From Tubulanus polymorphus (taxonomy: Eukaryota > Nemertea > Palaeonemertea > Tubulaniformes > Tubulanidae): a stretch of 64,000 nt of DNA. The DNA is taken from positions 29,592,650 through 29,656,649 of the forward strand of contig NC_134026.1 in the NCBI RefSeq assembly GCF_964204645.1. The letters are read 5' to 3'. The translations under genes and the position numbers were made by a program. The notes beneath the pieces are model-generated. The model saw only the letters and a list, made by a program, of their open reading frames with translations, ran no database searches and was not told where the DNA came from. Positions 36,701-51,700 of this stretch are shown here, in pieces; position 1 is the stretch's first letter; every line of letters starts with the position of its first letter.

Positions 36701-39700
36701 CATGTCCAAATCATGGAGTGCTCCGGATATAACTTACTCCGAGAAAACAACCTGCTCCAGTGACTTTGATCCTCGAGCGGAGCTAAAAATCAACACCATA
36801 CGTTAGTTTATGACCAAACTATGTCATTACCAACTTTGTTTACGAAGACAGATAATTGATGAATACATGATAGTTGAAAAATGATGGTTGTTCTGACGAT
36901 ACATACCCCCGTAAAGGGTTGTAGGTGTGAGTGGTTGCGCAACATTAGCAAACTGAATCCCTGATCATAAAAATGAACAAAACCACATTAAAAAACATAA
37001 TACAATAACGAAACATTCTATTTTCAATGCCTGTTGTTAAACCTACTGTATGCATAAACTCTTTGAAATCATCAGGATATAATGATCAATGTACATGCTT
37101 AAACAAAATGATTTCATTTGGAAAATTAAGAAAAGAAATATGAAAATATATCCTATCAAATGTGCACTACCCGTGTAAACCTAAATATCTATCAGAATTC
37201 GATGAGAATAACGACAGATTTCTAACACGATCACGCGCAGAGATACAACAATTCATTTACGAACACAACAGAATATCAGTTTACCTTTCATCGGTGAAGG
37301 TGGAGCGCTATAGAACGGAACATCCTGACTTCTAGCCGGGTATTGTATCGGTACGTCACAGATCGGCGCCGTCAGAAACCGATATTCCATTATGATATCA
37401 CATGTAGCGTGTTGAAGACAAACGTATAGTTTATCTATTAACTGTTTAATATCGACATCACCGCGTTCCCATATACGGAATTGTATCAAAGCAGTAGGAC
37501 CTAAAATGAAGAAATGAAGATATTTTCTGAAAAAATACGATTCGATCGTTGATGGTTTAGAAGAATCGGAGTAAAAATCAGACGAACCCGGTTTATTTTT
37601 GGCTGGTGATTCCGAGTATCTGGAAGCTGAAGTTAAAACATCGAATGGAGGAGCTTCGAATGAATCTTTATAAGCGGACAGTTGAGGTTTAGCAGTGCAG
37701 AGTAATTGAACAGGGTTCCCGCGTCCATCAACTAATGACAGGTGAATACATGCTAAACCTACAAAATATTACAAAATATATCAAATGTATAAAAGTCCAC
37801 TATGTATTCAAACCCTTATCAGTGATTGAGGCAAACCTTTTCCTCCTGAAGACGTTGGTCTGTTGTAGATGAAGACATCATTTTCTGGTAATTCAACTGG
37901 CTTTGATTTGGTGTAGTCCTACAAAATACACAGAAATAAATACATTTTCAATTCAAACATCATCTGAGCGCGTAGCTTTCGGATAACTGTACCTGGAAGT
38001 GACATTCTGCTCGGTTATCAGCATATTTCGGTGTTTGTATGACTTGCAGGAGATTTTGCCTCAGGTAATAACCGAGAGCGTACAGATATAAAGATGCAGC
38101 AGAAGGTATCGTGTACCTCACTGTCTCTTTCGGGTCAGTAAATGGCGTCTGTATGAACTAAAATATATCGATAAGATGACTTTACAATGTTTTTTATACA
38201 TTTCGTGGTTTTTGATGGATCGAGATGAGTTTTTCTACCTGCACGTCATCAGGGGTGAGTTTACACATAGGATTCCTCGACAACATGACCGTTATTACAT
38301 CCAGAACTGCTTCGTCTAAACGGTTCTGTAAAACTTGCACCAGATCTGAACGGATTTCGGGACCTGTAGTAATAACAGTACTCAGTCAATAGCTGCCGGG
38401 TAGGTGACTAGCGAGGATACCGGATAGTTGTTGAAAGGTTATTGAACTAACCTGCATTTGTAATACCATGTACGGATAATGTGACACTTTCTTCAACACG
38501 TTTATGCGAAGTTGTAATTGGTGCCCGGAATGAACTCGAAGAACAGGATAACCCATCATGACTCACATCCTATACAATACCAAATATGAAAATACCAGTA
38601 TACATTATACATATAAGTAGGACTCTTATTTGATCATCGCTTACATGAGTGTCATCATCAACTTCCGTAGCCCTTCGGGTTGCTAGTGATAACATAGAAG
38701 AACTACGAGATCCAATCAAATATCCCGTTTCTGGTTGATCTGAAGGTTCTAAATTCATACCAGCTAGTGGTTTTACTTCACACATTGATTCATTTAATCT
38801 ATAAATGGAAAACATGTTGTTTATTAAAACAGATCGAATTCATCAATCAATGTGAAGACAAGTGAACTGATTTTGTTAGAAAGTTTGTAATTTCTAATAA
38901 AATCAGTTAACCTTTACAAGTACTACCAGTCATCATGTTTATTGATTCGTTGCCAGGTTAACACGCCTTACTTTACAACACAAATTTATCAGTACTCTAT
39001 AAAAGATTACCGAATATAGAAGACATTTTCAGTCGTCTCTTTGATGACGAACATATTCTTTCTGTTGGCTACTGAGAATGGGTTCAGTACTGATCGCAAT
39101 GCCTGAAAACCTCGAGACATTCCCGTTCGACCGGGTCCAGTTTTTAGACGTGGATGTAGTACAAAATGATACTGCCACATGCACTGACACGCGAAGTGTC
39201 CAGGCATAAACTGCATCGAAGCCGCTAAATAGTTCTTTTGGGGGCCTTCTGATTGATCTTCTTCATCTGAATCTAAACCTAATGGTAAATAAATACATCA
39301 GTAAAATTCGTAATTCTCATTATTGAAATGTGATGATTTCTACTGACCCATAGCCACTGATCTAGACCGTGTGGGATAAGTGAGTTCATCTTTCCAGATA
39401 TCTTCATCAGCTTCTGGTACCAATAGACGATTACAGATCTTAGATTCATTCAGTCCTTCCAATAGCAACATCTACACAGTACAATAAATACACTAATTAT
39501 TCAAATTCTGAAGTCCTCTAATTCTAAAATTGTACTGATTGTTTTACAAACCTGATTCACTCTTCGACATGTGTCTTTAATATTGGAAATCATCTTATTA
39601 TACAAAGTTTTCTGCTGTACAATAACATCAGTTTTTAGATCACCACTTTCCCTGAAATAAACCAAATGAACAGCTGGTTTAATCCCTTCAAGCACCTACG

Positions 39701-42700
39701 TACATGTAGGCCTATATGAAAATAATCCATTATTCATCACCGAGTTGTTACTTTGAAGATATAAGATCATACATAATCCAATTCCCCGTAATGAAAATAA
39801 TAATTTCAGTATCATAGGTTTGAAAGCTGGGAAGATTTGTTTGAATATTTTTCAACTGAAAGGAATCAGCTTAAAGAAGTTGAGCTTACTTCAACCTTGT
39901 GTTCTTTAGATTATTTTTGTGATTGATTATTGTGATAGATAACGGTATTGAGCTTAGGTAGGAATAAAAGTGAAGTTTTCATTTGTGTTACCTTTTAATT
40001 GGTAATAAAGTTTTGGATCTACTTTCGACATAATGAAAAACAGAATTGCAGAGTTAAAAACCCCGTATCAAATATACGCAATAGTTTAACAATGATGAAA
40101 ACTGATCATCTTTGTGCTTAACACAATTTGAGGTTGTAAAATTGTACCTGGTATGGAAATAGATGTCTACTTTGTCTTTAGCAACTCTCATTATTAGCCA
40201 AAAGTTGAGAGCGTGTCTGTATTGTTGAACATGAGGACCAGGTGCAGGTTCCCCTTCACTGTCACTAGAGTCTCCATCGTATCCTATACGCATAAATACA
40301 TAATGAATTACCTATCACTGAAAACTGCATTTAATAACCACTGCCTCAATATGAAAATTATTCGAAGTTTAAGCTGTGGGCGTCCTTATCATCTTAGACA
40401 AATACCATATACACAAAATACTTCACTAACATCGGTTTATTACAACTTATTTAAACCAAACAGATAGAAAAGCAATTTACCGAACAAAGAAAAATATATA
40501 TCTAAGGACCAAAGCCTACATCCTACAATGACGCTCAAATAAACCGAAAGATCCTCGCAATAAAAACATTGACACTAATAATATTGGCATTAAAGCACAA
40601 TTAATCAGCGATCTAACATGCATAATGAATGACTGTCATCATTTCAAGTATCTCACCACTGAATTTGTTGTTTGCCTATTACGGAGGAATGCCATTACAT
40701 TTCTCGAAATAAAGACATCACTGATAGCCTTTGAGACACTTTGAGAGCATGCCAATAATAAAAACTTGGCACTATACCTTCCTCATAGTAACTACCGACA
40801 CTGCTAGTATCACCACCAGCTATTGGCAGTTTAGGAGTTCGTGGCGTTGAACACTTGCCTGATGTTTGTGAACCCCCCGACGGATGACGATGCGGTGTAT
40901 TTTCTGATGTTCCCGACGCGTGACGCGAGGACTGTCTGATCGGAGTTTGACTACCTCCGGATCCGCGCCTCGCTCCGACGACACTATCGGACGACGACAT
41001 CCGAGCTCGCACTTTCATAACCTCCTTTACTTTACTAGTACTACCATCTACTGGGTCAATCGGTGCACTGATGGTAGGTTTCGGAGTATTACCCTAGACA
41101 AATGCGTAAGAATATGGAAATTGTAGGATGGAAACATTTGTTTGAAATGGAGATTTTTGAGACAAAATACGACATACCTTTTCATCAGGATATGAAAGAG
41201 CTCGACGTACTTCTTTATTACTAGGTGTTCCAGTATCTGATGTATGACCCGATGATTGACTGCTCTTAGAATCTTCAGATCTCATTACGATTTCGCTAGA
41301 TAAAGCCTGAAACAATCAAACAAAATTGTTTCAAATAGTTGCTTAAGGTGCAGATACTTTTGTTGATCTAAAACAGGTTTCAATTGGACACATTGCAGTT
41401 TGGAGCCTGCAGTTTGATAATAGCAATTCTGGATTACAAACTCTCTACCAGCCGCTTGTTTATGCTATTCTGGAATAGGTAGAGCGTGTTCTGGTGGAAA
41501 CGAACGCGCCACCAATGAATTCTAGAACCGGTAGAGACCAATCGAAACCTTAATAACATCATAAGAAATCAAAGAAATTTTCACCTTATTGAGAACAATG
41601 TCAAGAGTCTTGGGTCGCTTGTCTTCGGGACTTTGAGATTGGTCGGCTTCGGGTAAACTGGAGATGGTCAATAATTCATCAGACACCGGTGCAATATTCA
41701 AAGGAGGTGATTTGCGATCAGAACCACCGGTAGCACCACTATCTAGTATAGGTGTTGACGTACGTTCTATTTCAGCTTTGATTAAACCAATTGGAAGTTG
41801 TTCCGTTTTACTCTCCTTAGATACAATATCCGGTGTTTCTAGTATCTTAATTGAACTATCACTCGCAGCATCGGATAAATTATATTCTAAATCAGGCGCG
41901 ACTTGAGATTGTTCTCGAGCCGGACTCGGACGTGTTAACGATATCACTATATCCTCCATTTTAAAACCTTCCTGATCGACTTTCGCGCTTTCTTTATCAG
42001 TTTCTTCTCCGGGAGTTGTTGAATCGTTCGGTCCGATTACGATGAATGATTCGTTTTGTTTGGCGGGTTTTTCACTAGCGTCAGTTTTAGGCGAATCGTC
42101 CGGTGTTCGATCATTACTGAGTTCCGCTAATGATTGTATCGTACGATGTATCGTAGAGTTCGTGTGTTTACGTGTTTTCTGTAGGTAATAGTAAACACCT
42201 TCTTTACACAGCGTATAGTTCGTCAAATCCATTCGTTCAAATTCCTAAAATACATAGATTGCATTTCATGTTAATATATTCGTCGTAGCTTCAAAAGTAC
42301 ATTTATCTCAAACTAAAATGTGATGTCAAACCTCAACAAATTTTGCGAGACTATGATCAGGTCCAAACACAAACTGCAATGATACATCTTCGTGGGTGCA
42401 GTTCGCCCAATCTTTTGAGTCTATCACGTGACGAGCTACAAATTCTAACATATCCGTATTCACTGGCATTATATAATGCATCGCTGACGCAATTTCATCC
42501 GACAGTAACCATTTTATCTGAAAATACCATTGCAGCAACAATTATGTGAAGTACATATTAATAATTTGCCTGTTATTTCAATATATCGAACCTGCTCAAT
42601 ACAATCAATAACTGATTGATGTTGGAAACTTGGAAGATTTTTCAGTCTATCGACTTGACCCATATGATTCAACGAAAATCTGAAATGATAACAAAAGCTT

Positions 42701-45700
42701 AGCATCAATGTACCACTTTTATCTAACTTGCATTTTCCCCCGACTATTCCCTCTGACATGCACATTGCTTTCCCAGACTTGATCTGCTATGAATCCAATC
42801 AATTTACACAGTCAAATTCGAAAGATGTAGATGGAAACTGATTGATTTTACTGTTTGAACTGCTTTTTCAAAAGATTTCCCCTGATTTCTAGCCCCTGAC
42901 TTGTTTAAAGAAAAGAAATTTCCAGGTTAGTGGCCACCATTAAATTGATTAGTTGAATGAACCTACGCAGCATCAGTGGAAGCCAGACAACTTTCTCTTT
43001 CTTCAATATCGGAGTGAGTAGGAGAGCCAGCGTCGTACGAGGTCAAACGTCGGAATTCAGACCGACGACGATTCGACGCGTTATCTACATTACTCGTATG
43101 TAACGTTAAACAGAATATATCGAGAGTCACTTGAGAATTGGACAGATCCAGATCGGAACCGAGACTCGCTACACATTCATCTAACTCAGCTAAAATGACA
43201 TCAACATTTCGAAATTTCAATATTTCGCCAAAAATAACACTGAAATGGTAAATCAATATAGTAAATAGAACTTACATAAACAACAAGGAATAGTTTTGAC
43301 GGACTGACTAGCCAATACACCAGTCTTATTACAGTAAGACACCGAACATGTCATATGTATAAACAATGGCGGAAGTTCATCTTCTTCTTCATTACTGAAC
43401 GAAGATTCCATATTGTCTAATATCGAACCCATGCTCTCAGTATCGAGGTTCGATTTTACTGAATCTTTATCGCTGGCTTTCACGTCGTCCAACTCGAGAT
43501 CAGAGACGAAATAATCACTTTCTTCCGTCGTTATTCCCTTACAATCTCCGGTAGTGTTACCCGCATCATCACAAACTCTGCTTTCACTCTCTTCCTGCAA
43601 CTAAAAATTAAATCTCTATCAATTATCAGGTATCTACTAATTGAATATGTTCATCCCTTTATACTCACGCAAACATCTTGCTGATAATTAGGCGGGCAGT
43701 AGAAGAAATAATCCTGATATCCCGGAATCGATTTGAAGGATTTTCGCAAAATTGCATCGAACTTAGACTTGATGGCGACGTGAATTCCTTTCTTAGCTTC
43801 ACACGCAGCAGTATCTGTTTGTAATGAACTTAGTGGAAAGCTGATTGCTTGGTGTCCAACGTTAGACGATGGATCTCTCTGGTCAATACTTGTATCACTA
43901 AACATATCAAAAATACTCAAATAAATCTCTGGCACACATTTAACTAATTAAAAGCTTTGATGAACAAATTGGTTTTGAGATAAGATTTAAAACATCAACT
44001 GATAGAGTTGATTCGGTTGGACTGAATTATTCCAGAGCACTCCGGCAGAGTATACTCCTCTATGCCTGACTGAAGATGAAACTGAAGATGGCATTTGATT
44101 TTGAGGGTCTGCATATTTAGGATCAAATTATTACCTCATGCTTGATTTAGAATCATCGTCTAGCGGTAATTTCTGTAAAGTAACCAAATATTCCTCTTTC
44201 ATCATAGCGTCTAATCGTGATTTCTCGATCACCGAACGCGTATGACCGCAGACTGTTTGTATGAACTGAGTTACATCAATCTCAAGAGGCGGAGACGATT
44301 CTTCACAAATATTATTGATAGCTGAATCGATATCGTGTGGATCAACTGGTAAACCTAACTGTAAACTTTTAAATACACCTAAAATAGAAACATAACACGA
44401 TCAACATCAGTACACAGTCTTGTATTGCCTGACATGAGACACTGGCATTCTCCTGTTTGTAGAATAGAATAGAATAGAATAGAATAGAAATCTCACAATT
44501 GACGAACTTAGAAAATGAATAAGATACCAACGTATTTCATCAATTGCGGGATTCATTATTGCCTCTTACCGATAACGAAACTCTTGAAGTAAGAATCAGC
44601 GACACAGTTACAGTGCTGTTTCAGATCGAAGCCGCTACTACTCAGCGTATCATCGATCGAACCGCGTTCCGGCGATCGACGCCATCTGTCGTTATTTTCG
44701 TCAGTTTTCGACCGATCGTCCAGGTCGTCGTTAGTTTCGTTGCGAGACTCGTCCGGTTTGAATGTATGATCCTGATATTGATCGTCCGGTAAATCTATGT
44801 TTCCCGCGTTCTCTAAATGTCGCGTTATTCGTCCTAACGACATGTAATAAACGTACACCGGTAGTTTCAATCCTAGTTTAGGTTTACGATCTACGAGATC
44901 ACTGTTTAATCTATCGAAGATTAACGGTGGTACGTTTTTATCAGTTGATGCCACTTTGTCGTCGAGTTCAGTATTTTCTGATTCTTCAGTTTCGCTATCA
45001 ACCTTTTCTTGTCTGATCAGCTTCTCGGGTGATGGTGGAGCGGAGAGAACTTTAGGCGTCGCTTCCCCGTCCTTCAGCTGACTGATATCCAGGCTTCCCA
45101 CGCCGGCAACAGTTTCACCGACCGATTTCAAATCCTCTGTTTTTATTTCATTACTCTCGTAATTCATGAGCGTTTGTAAATCTTGGAAAGTCGACGGTAA
45201 CATTGTTAACATCAACGTCGTTTCCGTCACTAACTTTAAGAAACACGACCATTTCGGAATCGGGTTCGAAATATGAACAGTTTTAGATTGAATGGCGCTG
45301 CTACTAGCTCCCGATTGATGATGATCTTTCTTCGAGTCACTGTCCGAATGATCGCTCATTTGCGTTTTTAATTTCGTCCACATTTGTTCGTTGTTCGACG
45401 TCGAGAATGGCGAAGGTAAACTGTTCATAGAATGAACGGTATCAGTGCTTACTACGCTACACTGACGCTGGGCTAATAAATCCGGAATCGCCGTTTCTAC
45501 CGGTTGTAGAATATTGGCTTCAATAAACGACTCGATACTGGTTGGAACAGTAAATGGTAAATCAGTATCAGTCATCACGCGATCTCTGTCTGATAACGCC
45601 TGCAAGAATTGAGCACATTCTAACTGCGATAGAGGTAACTGTTTATCGTGAGTTTGTTCGAGTTTTTCGAACAGAAGATCGAATAACGTGTTATTCGTCG

Positions 45701-48700
45701 ATGCTTGATCGAGACTGAGGCTGTGATGTCGTTGGCGTGGCGACCGAGGAGATTTCGTCGATCGTCCCGACATTCCTAACAAATCATCTGCCGAGAAAAA
45801 CGAAACATTTATTCAAATATTTCAGTTATATGAGGACTCTTACGTTTGACTGCTGTAATTGAGGATCCACCAAGTTTGCAAGACAAAGATGCTTTACAAG
45901 GATTTCTTCTCAGATTCAATTCAAATCTATTGATAATTTCATAAATTCTATGGATGATGAATAAAAATTGCTCCAGATATGAACCCTAAGGATCAATACG
46001 AGTTTATCAAGACACATGATCTGCCTAATTTCTAATGTCGAGGGTCCTCATTGACTTCACCGATCCTCCAACCCTCGGTATCGGGAGACTCTGCCACAGC
46101 ACACATCAATGCCATCAGGTTCAAATCCTTGCCGAGGGAGGATGTGACTACACATTTCAAACATGAAAACAATTTATTCAAATACCTTGTATGAATGTGG
46201 AGAAAAGCATCTCAACTTGTTGACTTTTCTGAATGATTGACATCAGATCGAATGTAAACGGAATATTAGTGATGGATATATCGTGTTGTTGAGAGAGTTG
46301 AGAATCTGATAATTGTGACATCGTTTTAGATCCGGGGGCCGATGGTGATATAGGTGACCTACAATCATTCCGTTAACAAATCGTAATTCTCGAAAAAAAA
46401 TCGACTTGTCTGAGATTTTGCTCGTAATACAAACCTATGAATAGTCGGTGATTCGATGCTAGGTATTTGACACATCGATGAAAGATGTTCAAATGTAACC
46501 ATATTTGATACGCATTCATAATCAACGGGGAATAACTGAAAATATAGACGGATTGGATTACAATAAGGATCCAAAGAGAATTCTAAAAAAACAAATCAAA
46601 AGGGACAGAATGAATCTTGTAGCTAAATAATTCAATAGTAAGACGTGGTTTGGTAATCTTGATGGAACACTTCGAGTCCGGGTTGAAACGATAATACGGT
46701 AAAAAGAAACCTTTCGCACTCATTTTTCTATTTGATTGTGGAATATTTACTGTATTGTGTGTTTTGGTAACACGTTTATTCTTGTGATTCATTAATCAGT
46801 TTGCATTTAGCGTCAAGGCTCGATTGATACAATCCTAGAGAGTATATTGTCAGTGGGAGAGAAGTTCCTCCGTTGTCAGTATCCCACCGTGTCGAAGTTT
46901 GGTGGAATCCTAGATTGTTTTTTTTTTTTTAATTTTGGATTTCTAATCAGGAAAACATAGGAGAGAATGAAATCAATCATCTTTTGATGGTGAAATCAGA
47001 AATTTCTTGTATCCTGTCAAGATAGTTTCGTTTCAATTATCGGTATCCCAACAAAAAATATAAATACCCTTGGGATACTAGGATACTGCCAAAATAGAGT
47101 GATTAGATCGCATTTGAGTGACCTTGGCTCATTATAAGCATTGGATATCTAGTCGTTAGCTTCAACCAGTTGGTAGAGCTGATATCTGGGGCTCAACCCT
47201 GGAAAGGCAGAGCGCAATCTATATTGCTGAAACGCCAAGCATATCAATTGTTCATACTTCATTTTGTCTTAGTTTTGTACATGTATCCAGAATTGTGAGG
47301 ATTGCTGGGGGTAAATTTATTCTCATATCAGACAGTTATTCACTGGGGGGGGGGGGGGGGGTAGTGGAAGGGTGGGATTTTTTCTTTTCTTTTTTTTTTC
47401 ATTTTTTACGACGTTTTGACACAAACGCACTGATTGCCATTTCGCATTTCCTTACAGCTCCTCAGATTCACTCACAACAGCTTTCATTTTATTCAACATA
47501 AATACTAATATATATGATCTATATCATTAATCTTACTACTACGAATATATTCAATTTTAGAAACCTATCAATGAACATATTTTGATTAAAGTATTTCCTA
47601 GCTGTGATAGATACCAGTAGATGAACTAGAATCCTTGCTGCTGCTGTTGTTGTTTAGACACATCCAAAGCAGTTGGAGGAGTTGAATCTCACCCAACACT
47701 AAATATATGATGAGATAAAACTCTCTCCACTGCTCTGATCTGTGCATTATTCTCTCATTCACAACCAATCATAAATATTGTCTCCACAAAATACGCATTT
47801 CTCTTTTTGTTGAGTATTCTATACTTTCAATCTTAAAATCGGCAAAATCTCTCGTGAAATACGTAACATGCTAGCTATAGCAACCATATAAGGTATGTAG
47901 ATTCCATGCTTATTGCATATAATATCAACTAAACTACATGCATCTGTCTCAATTCACATTCGATATCTCCAACCAATCACAGCCCTTTATACGTTAGTCA
48001 CGTCTTATCAGTTTACGAGCGGTATGATAATTTAAAATCCGACTTGAAAATCTGATTCGCTAGTTTAAAAATTTCCAGGCGGTGCCCGAAAATATACGTT
48101 GTTCAAACGTGACTAATAACGACGAACGAAAAGGAAGTATATTTACTCGTATAGGGACGGCAGATATACTGAGAGTGTAAGAGAAGGAAGCTGATAAGAA
48201 AAACAAATATTTAAACAATTTGTTCATATATCAAACATAGTCATAATTCTGTCTATAAATCCAGATACAGACTTGTCCATTGTTCACAATTCCCACCATT
48301 TTAAACCATTACTGATAACTTAAGCTGGATGATAAAAGCAGAGTTTGGTTAATAAGAAAATGCCTAAAATAATCAGTTTCTAAAATGATATTATTAGATT
48401 TGAGCTATCTTCTCTATCTATTCCTAGGTAAAACCATAAAATCTTTATCCTTTTAAACTAGGTACAGATGAATACTAAAGCTAAATGGAGCTATATCAAC
48501 TATCTAATCACATACACAGTTACCTGATGTCATTTCACACGATAGAATGCGATCTACGAGAACACTCAAGTCATCAAATCATTCATCTAAATCCTAAATT
48601 GACTATTTTCCAGAGAAAAGAATCCTTCAGAATATTCGCAATAATCCTAGTGCTGTTAGTTCGAACCGATATAAGCTGGAAGAGTTAGATCTGGCAATAT

Positions 48701-51700
48701 CAAATACAAGTATGCCAAAGACCCAATCCTCCAACTTACACAGATTCAATACACCAAATACTCAACTATCCTTCAATTGTAGCCATCTCTTATTTGAGAA
48801 TTAAACAGAAACTAAACTAAGAATTATGAATAAAGAAGATGCGATTATCAATTATCAATATGTCAAAGCTAAATCTAATAAACCTTGAAGAAATGTTTCT
48901 ATAAGAGATTCAAAAATTTTGAAATTGTCTTATGCCGAGTAAGCGAATCTAAAGTAACCTAACCAGAAACTACCTGACAGATTAAAACCCTGAGAGAGCT
49001 GTAAGAGCGAATAGATCCTTGGTGTCCAAGTGTAGAATGAATATCTACGCGTATCTACCGTCTTTTATACCTAGAACCCTAAGAAAATCGGTCAGCAACG
49101 TGCTTATTACAAAAGAGGAGAAAGGTGAGTAAAACAACAGTAAATAATCTTCACACGATCTGAAAAACTCTGTAAATCTCACACCTGATAACTTTAAATA
49201 CGCGATCATAACAATCAATAAGTAATTACCTATCATTAATTAGTTGTATTTAATTAGACATTAATTACTGCGCCTAGCTGACACCCCTAAAGTTCCACTT
49301 TTAGTGGAGCATGATTCGCCCAGGCCTATACTTGTAATAAATCTACTATAGTTGACAGTAAGACCGTCGCTTATCTGTTCTTATCAGTGTCGTCTACTTG
49401 TGCAAACTCGAGACCAAGATTTCGGTTCAATAGTACCCAACAATTCTATACAATATTTGCATATAACTAACAAACGCTATGTTTCTAACTGTATCCGATG
49501 AGTGGAGGGAGCAACGTTCATAGATACACGTTTAAAATTAAATCATAGTAACGCAGCTCACATCAAATAAAACAGTCGAATGACATTGGATCAAACTGGA
49601 GCCAATTCAAGGCATTTATAATCAAAAATGTATTTTTTCAACATTCTCACTTTCAATTATTTATCCGTAGTCACCCAGTAGGTGATAAGTTATTTATAGA
49701 TATTGATCTTTGACCTCGGTGATCAGTTTGACGGTATCGCGCATAACATAATGATATTAGATATGACTTGAGATTACCTGCCAAAACAGGATATTACAAA
49801 TTTGATTCCTAGCTCTAAACATTTTAGTCTAAATACATCTTGTTTTTAAATTTTAAATTTGTATATAGCATGAGATTCTAATTGAATCCCATATCTATTT
49901 TCAGTAATACTTATTAAGATGACTGTTTGGATGAATGATAAATGTCATGATGTGGCACTGAAATCTATTATATCTACGCTGAATAGAATTAGTTTGAGCT
50001 TGGATTAAGATAACATTGACTTAAACTGCCACATTAGAGGAAGGATAAATCTCGGAATTATGTAATAAGTGAATTGAATGTCACAAGAAAATACTGGTAA
50101 CACTAATTTCCGAGGCCCCATTCATTCCTGAAATACCCCAACCCCAGCTACAATATGGTCAACTAAATTACCAAATTTTTGTAGCGATACAGTACATTAA
50201 CATTTTTGTCTGTAAGGGATTCATTGGCAACCAGTCACCAAGCTTGACTGGTCACCACTGCACTCAGCTATTCACCACACTGACCAGACAAACTTTCAAA
50301 CATGAGTTTCAAAGTTGACAATCACTAAAGCCCGGTGGTCTAGTGGTTAGGAGACATGGCTGGAAAGCTGGAGATCCCAGGTTCAAGTCCTGTTATAGTA
50401 TTATTTTGAATTTTTACACGGCGTAAATCTAGATTTGTCTAGAATATGCCATCCTCGTGTCTCGAAATATCCCTCTTTCCAATAGAACTGAACTGTCCTT
50501 AAAAATTCCTGGCAAAGTATTCTTCCTATCACGATGGTTCAAGATGACTGGTTTATTCATTGCGATAGCAACTGCAAAAGTTGCAGTTGAGTTGAACAAA
50601 ATATGAACAAATCTTCATAAGAATCTCAGTAAAAGTGATTTATTTTTGTATTTCTTTCACGAGGATAAAGGTTGACACATGTCCGACAAGAATAACACCA
50701 AAAAGGTCGCAAAATACATGTCTTAAAACATGTTTCCAATATACTACTTCACTAGATATCTGAGTGGGTCAAATAATGATGAAAACTAAAGTAACCCAGC
50801 AAGATTAAAATTCAAGGGCTTTGCAAACAAATTCACCGAACTATTTAGGCTCATATATAAAATGAATATATGTTTCTAAATACACCTGAATGTCATTAGA
50901 TAAATGAGACATACGAAATTAGTGTAAAAGAAGAAATTCAGTGTTTTTCAATTCATGAAATTAAAGCATATTGGCTTTTCGGTAAATCTAAATTAAATAA
51001 ATGTTTATATCTATCTTTGAATGTCATTACATAAATTGTGTTCTTTGCATTCCCTTGTTCTTTGTATCTTTCAACCTTATGTTGTACCAATCGATGAAGA
51101 ATGATTAAAAAATGAATATTCTTATTTATGATTTATGAATGGTTTCAAATCAATGTTCAGTTTAATTGAAAACAAATGCAGTTCTCTTTAAATGTTACCC
51201 ATATCTTTCAGGATAAATTTCGTGTGGCCTAAATGATTTAGATCGTTATGTGCCACCGACTTGCAGGATTTTAAAAGAGAAATTTAGATAGGAATAATCT
51301 TATCACTCATAACACATGAGTAGTGCATGATGATCAAAGTCCTGTCAGGTAGGAGTCACACTGCCACGTAGTCATTGCACACTTTATCAGTTTAACACGG
51401 TCACTATCCATCTGATATTTGCAGTGGTAGATTTCATAATATGTGAATCAGTCTCTTTTAAATATTGAACACGAGATGAAACAAATAACGACATGAAACA
51501 AATAGACAATACAAACAAAACAACATAAAACAGAAAACCTGTAATAACAGTAAAACACATTGTTATAACAAATCTATATACAGGGTTCGTACCATTCGTA
51601 ATCTTTCATATTCGATTAACTTTTCCAGGGCCAAATATCCAAATGTACATAGCTACTTAATGAGGAACTCGCTTAGGCAGAATTGAAAGTTCATGAAATC

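Noticed and set aside
41664-41906. 80-codon plus-strand ORF
   Set aside because: Antisense shadow of the SZT2 exon at about 41580-42240.
44544-44792. 82-codon plus-strand ORF
   Set aside because: Exact antisense of the large SZT2 exon at 44560-45789, whose minus-strand frame is long and fits the SZT2 chain.
47155-47225. Second tRNA-like stretch with AGTTGGTAGAGC
   Set aside because: The A-box is plausible but no B-box of the right form and no stems could be drawn.
50330-50402. Functional tRNA gene
   Set aside because: A and B boxes are good but the acceptor and anticodon stems do not pair, so it was kept only as a SINE head or pseudogene.
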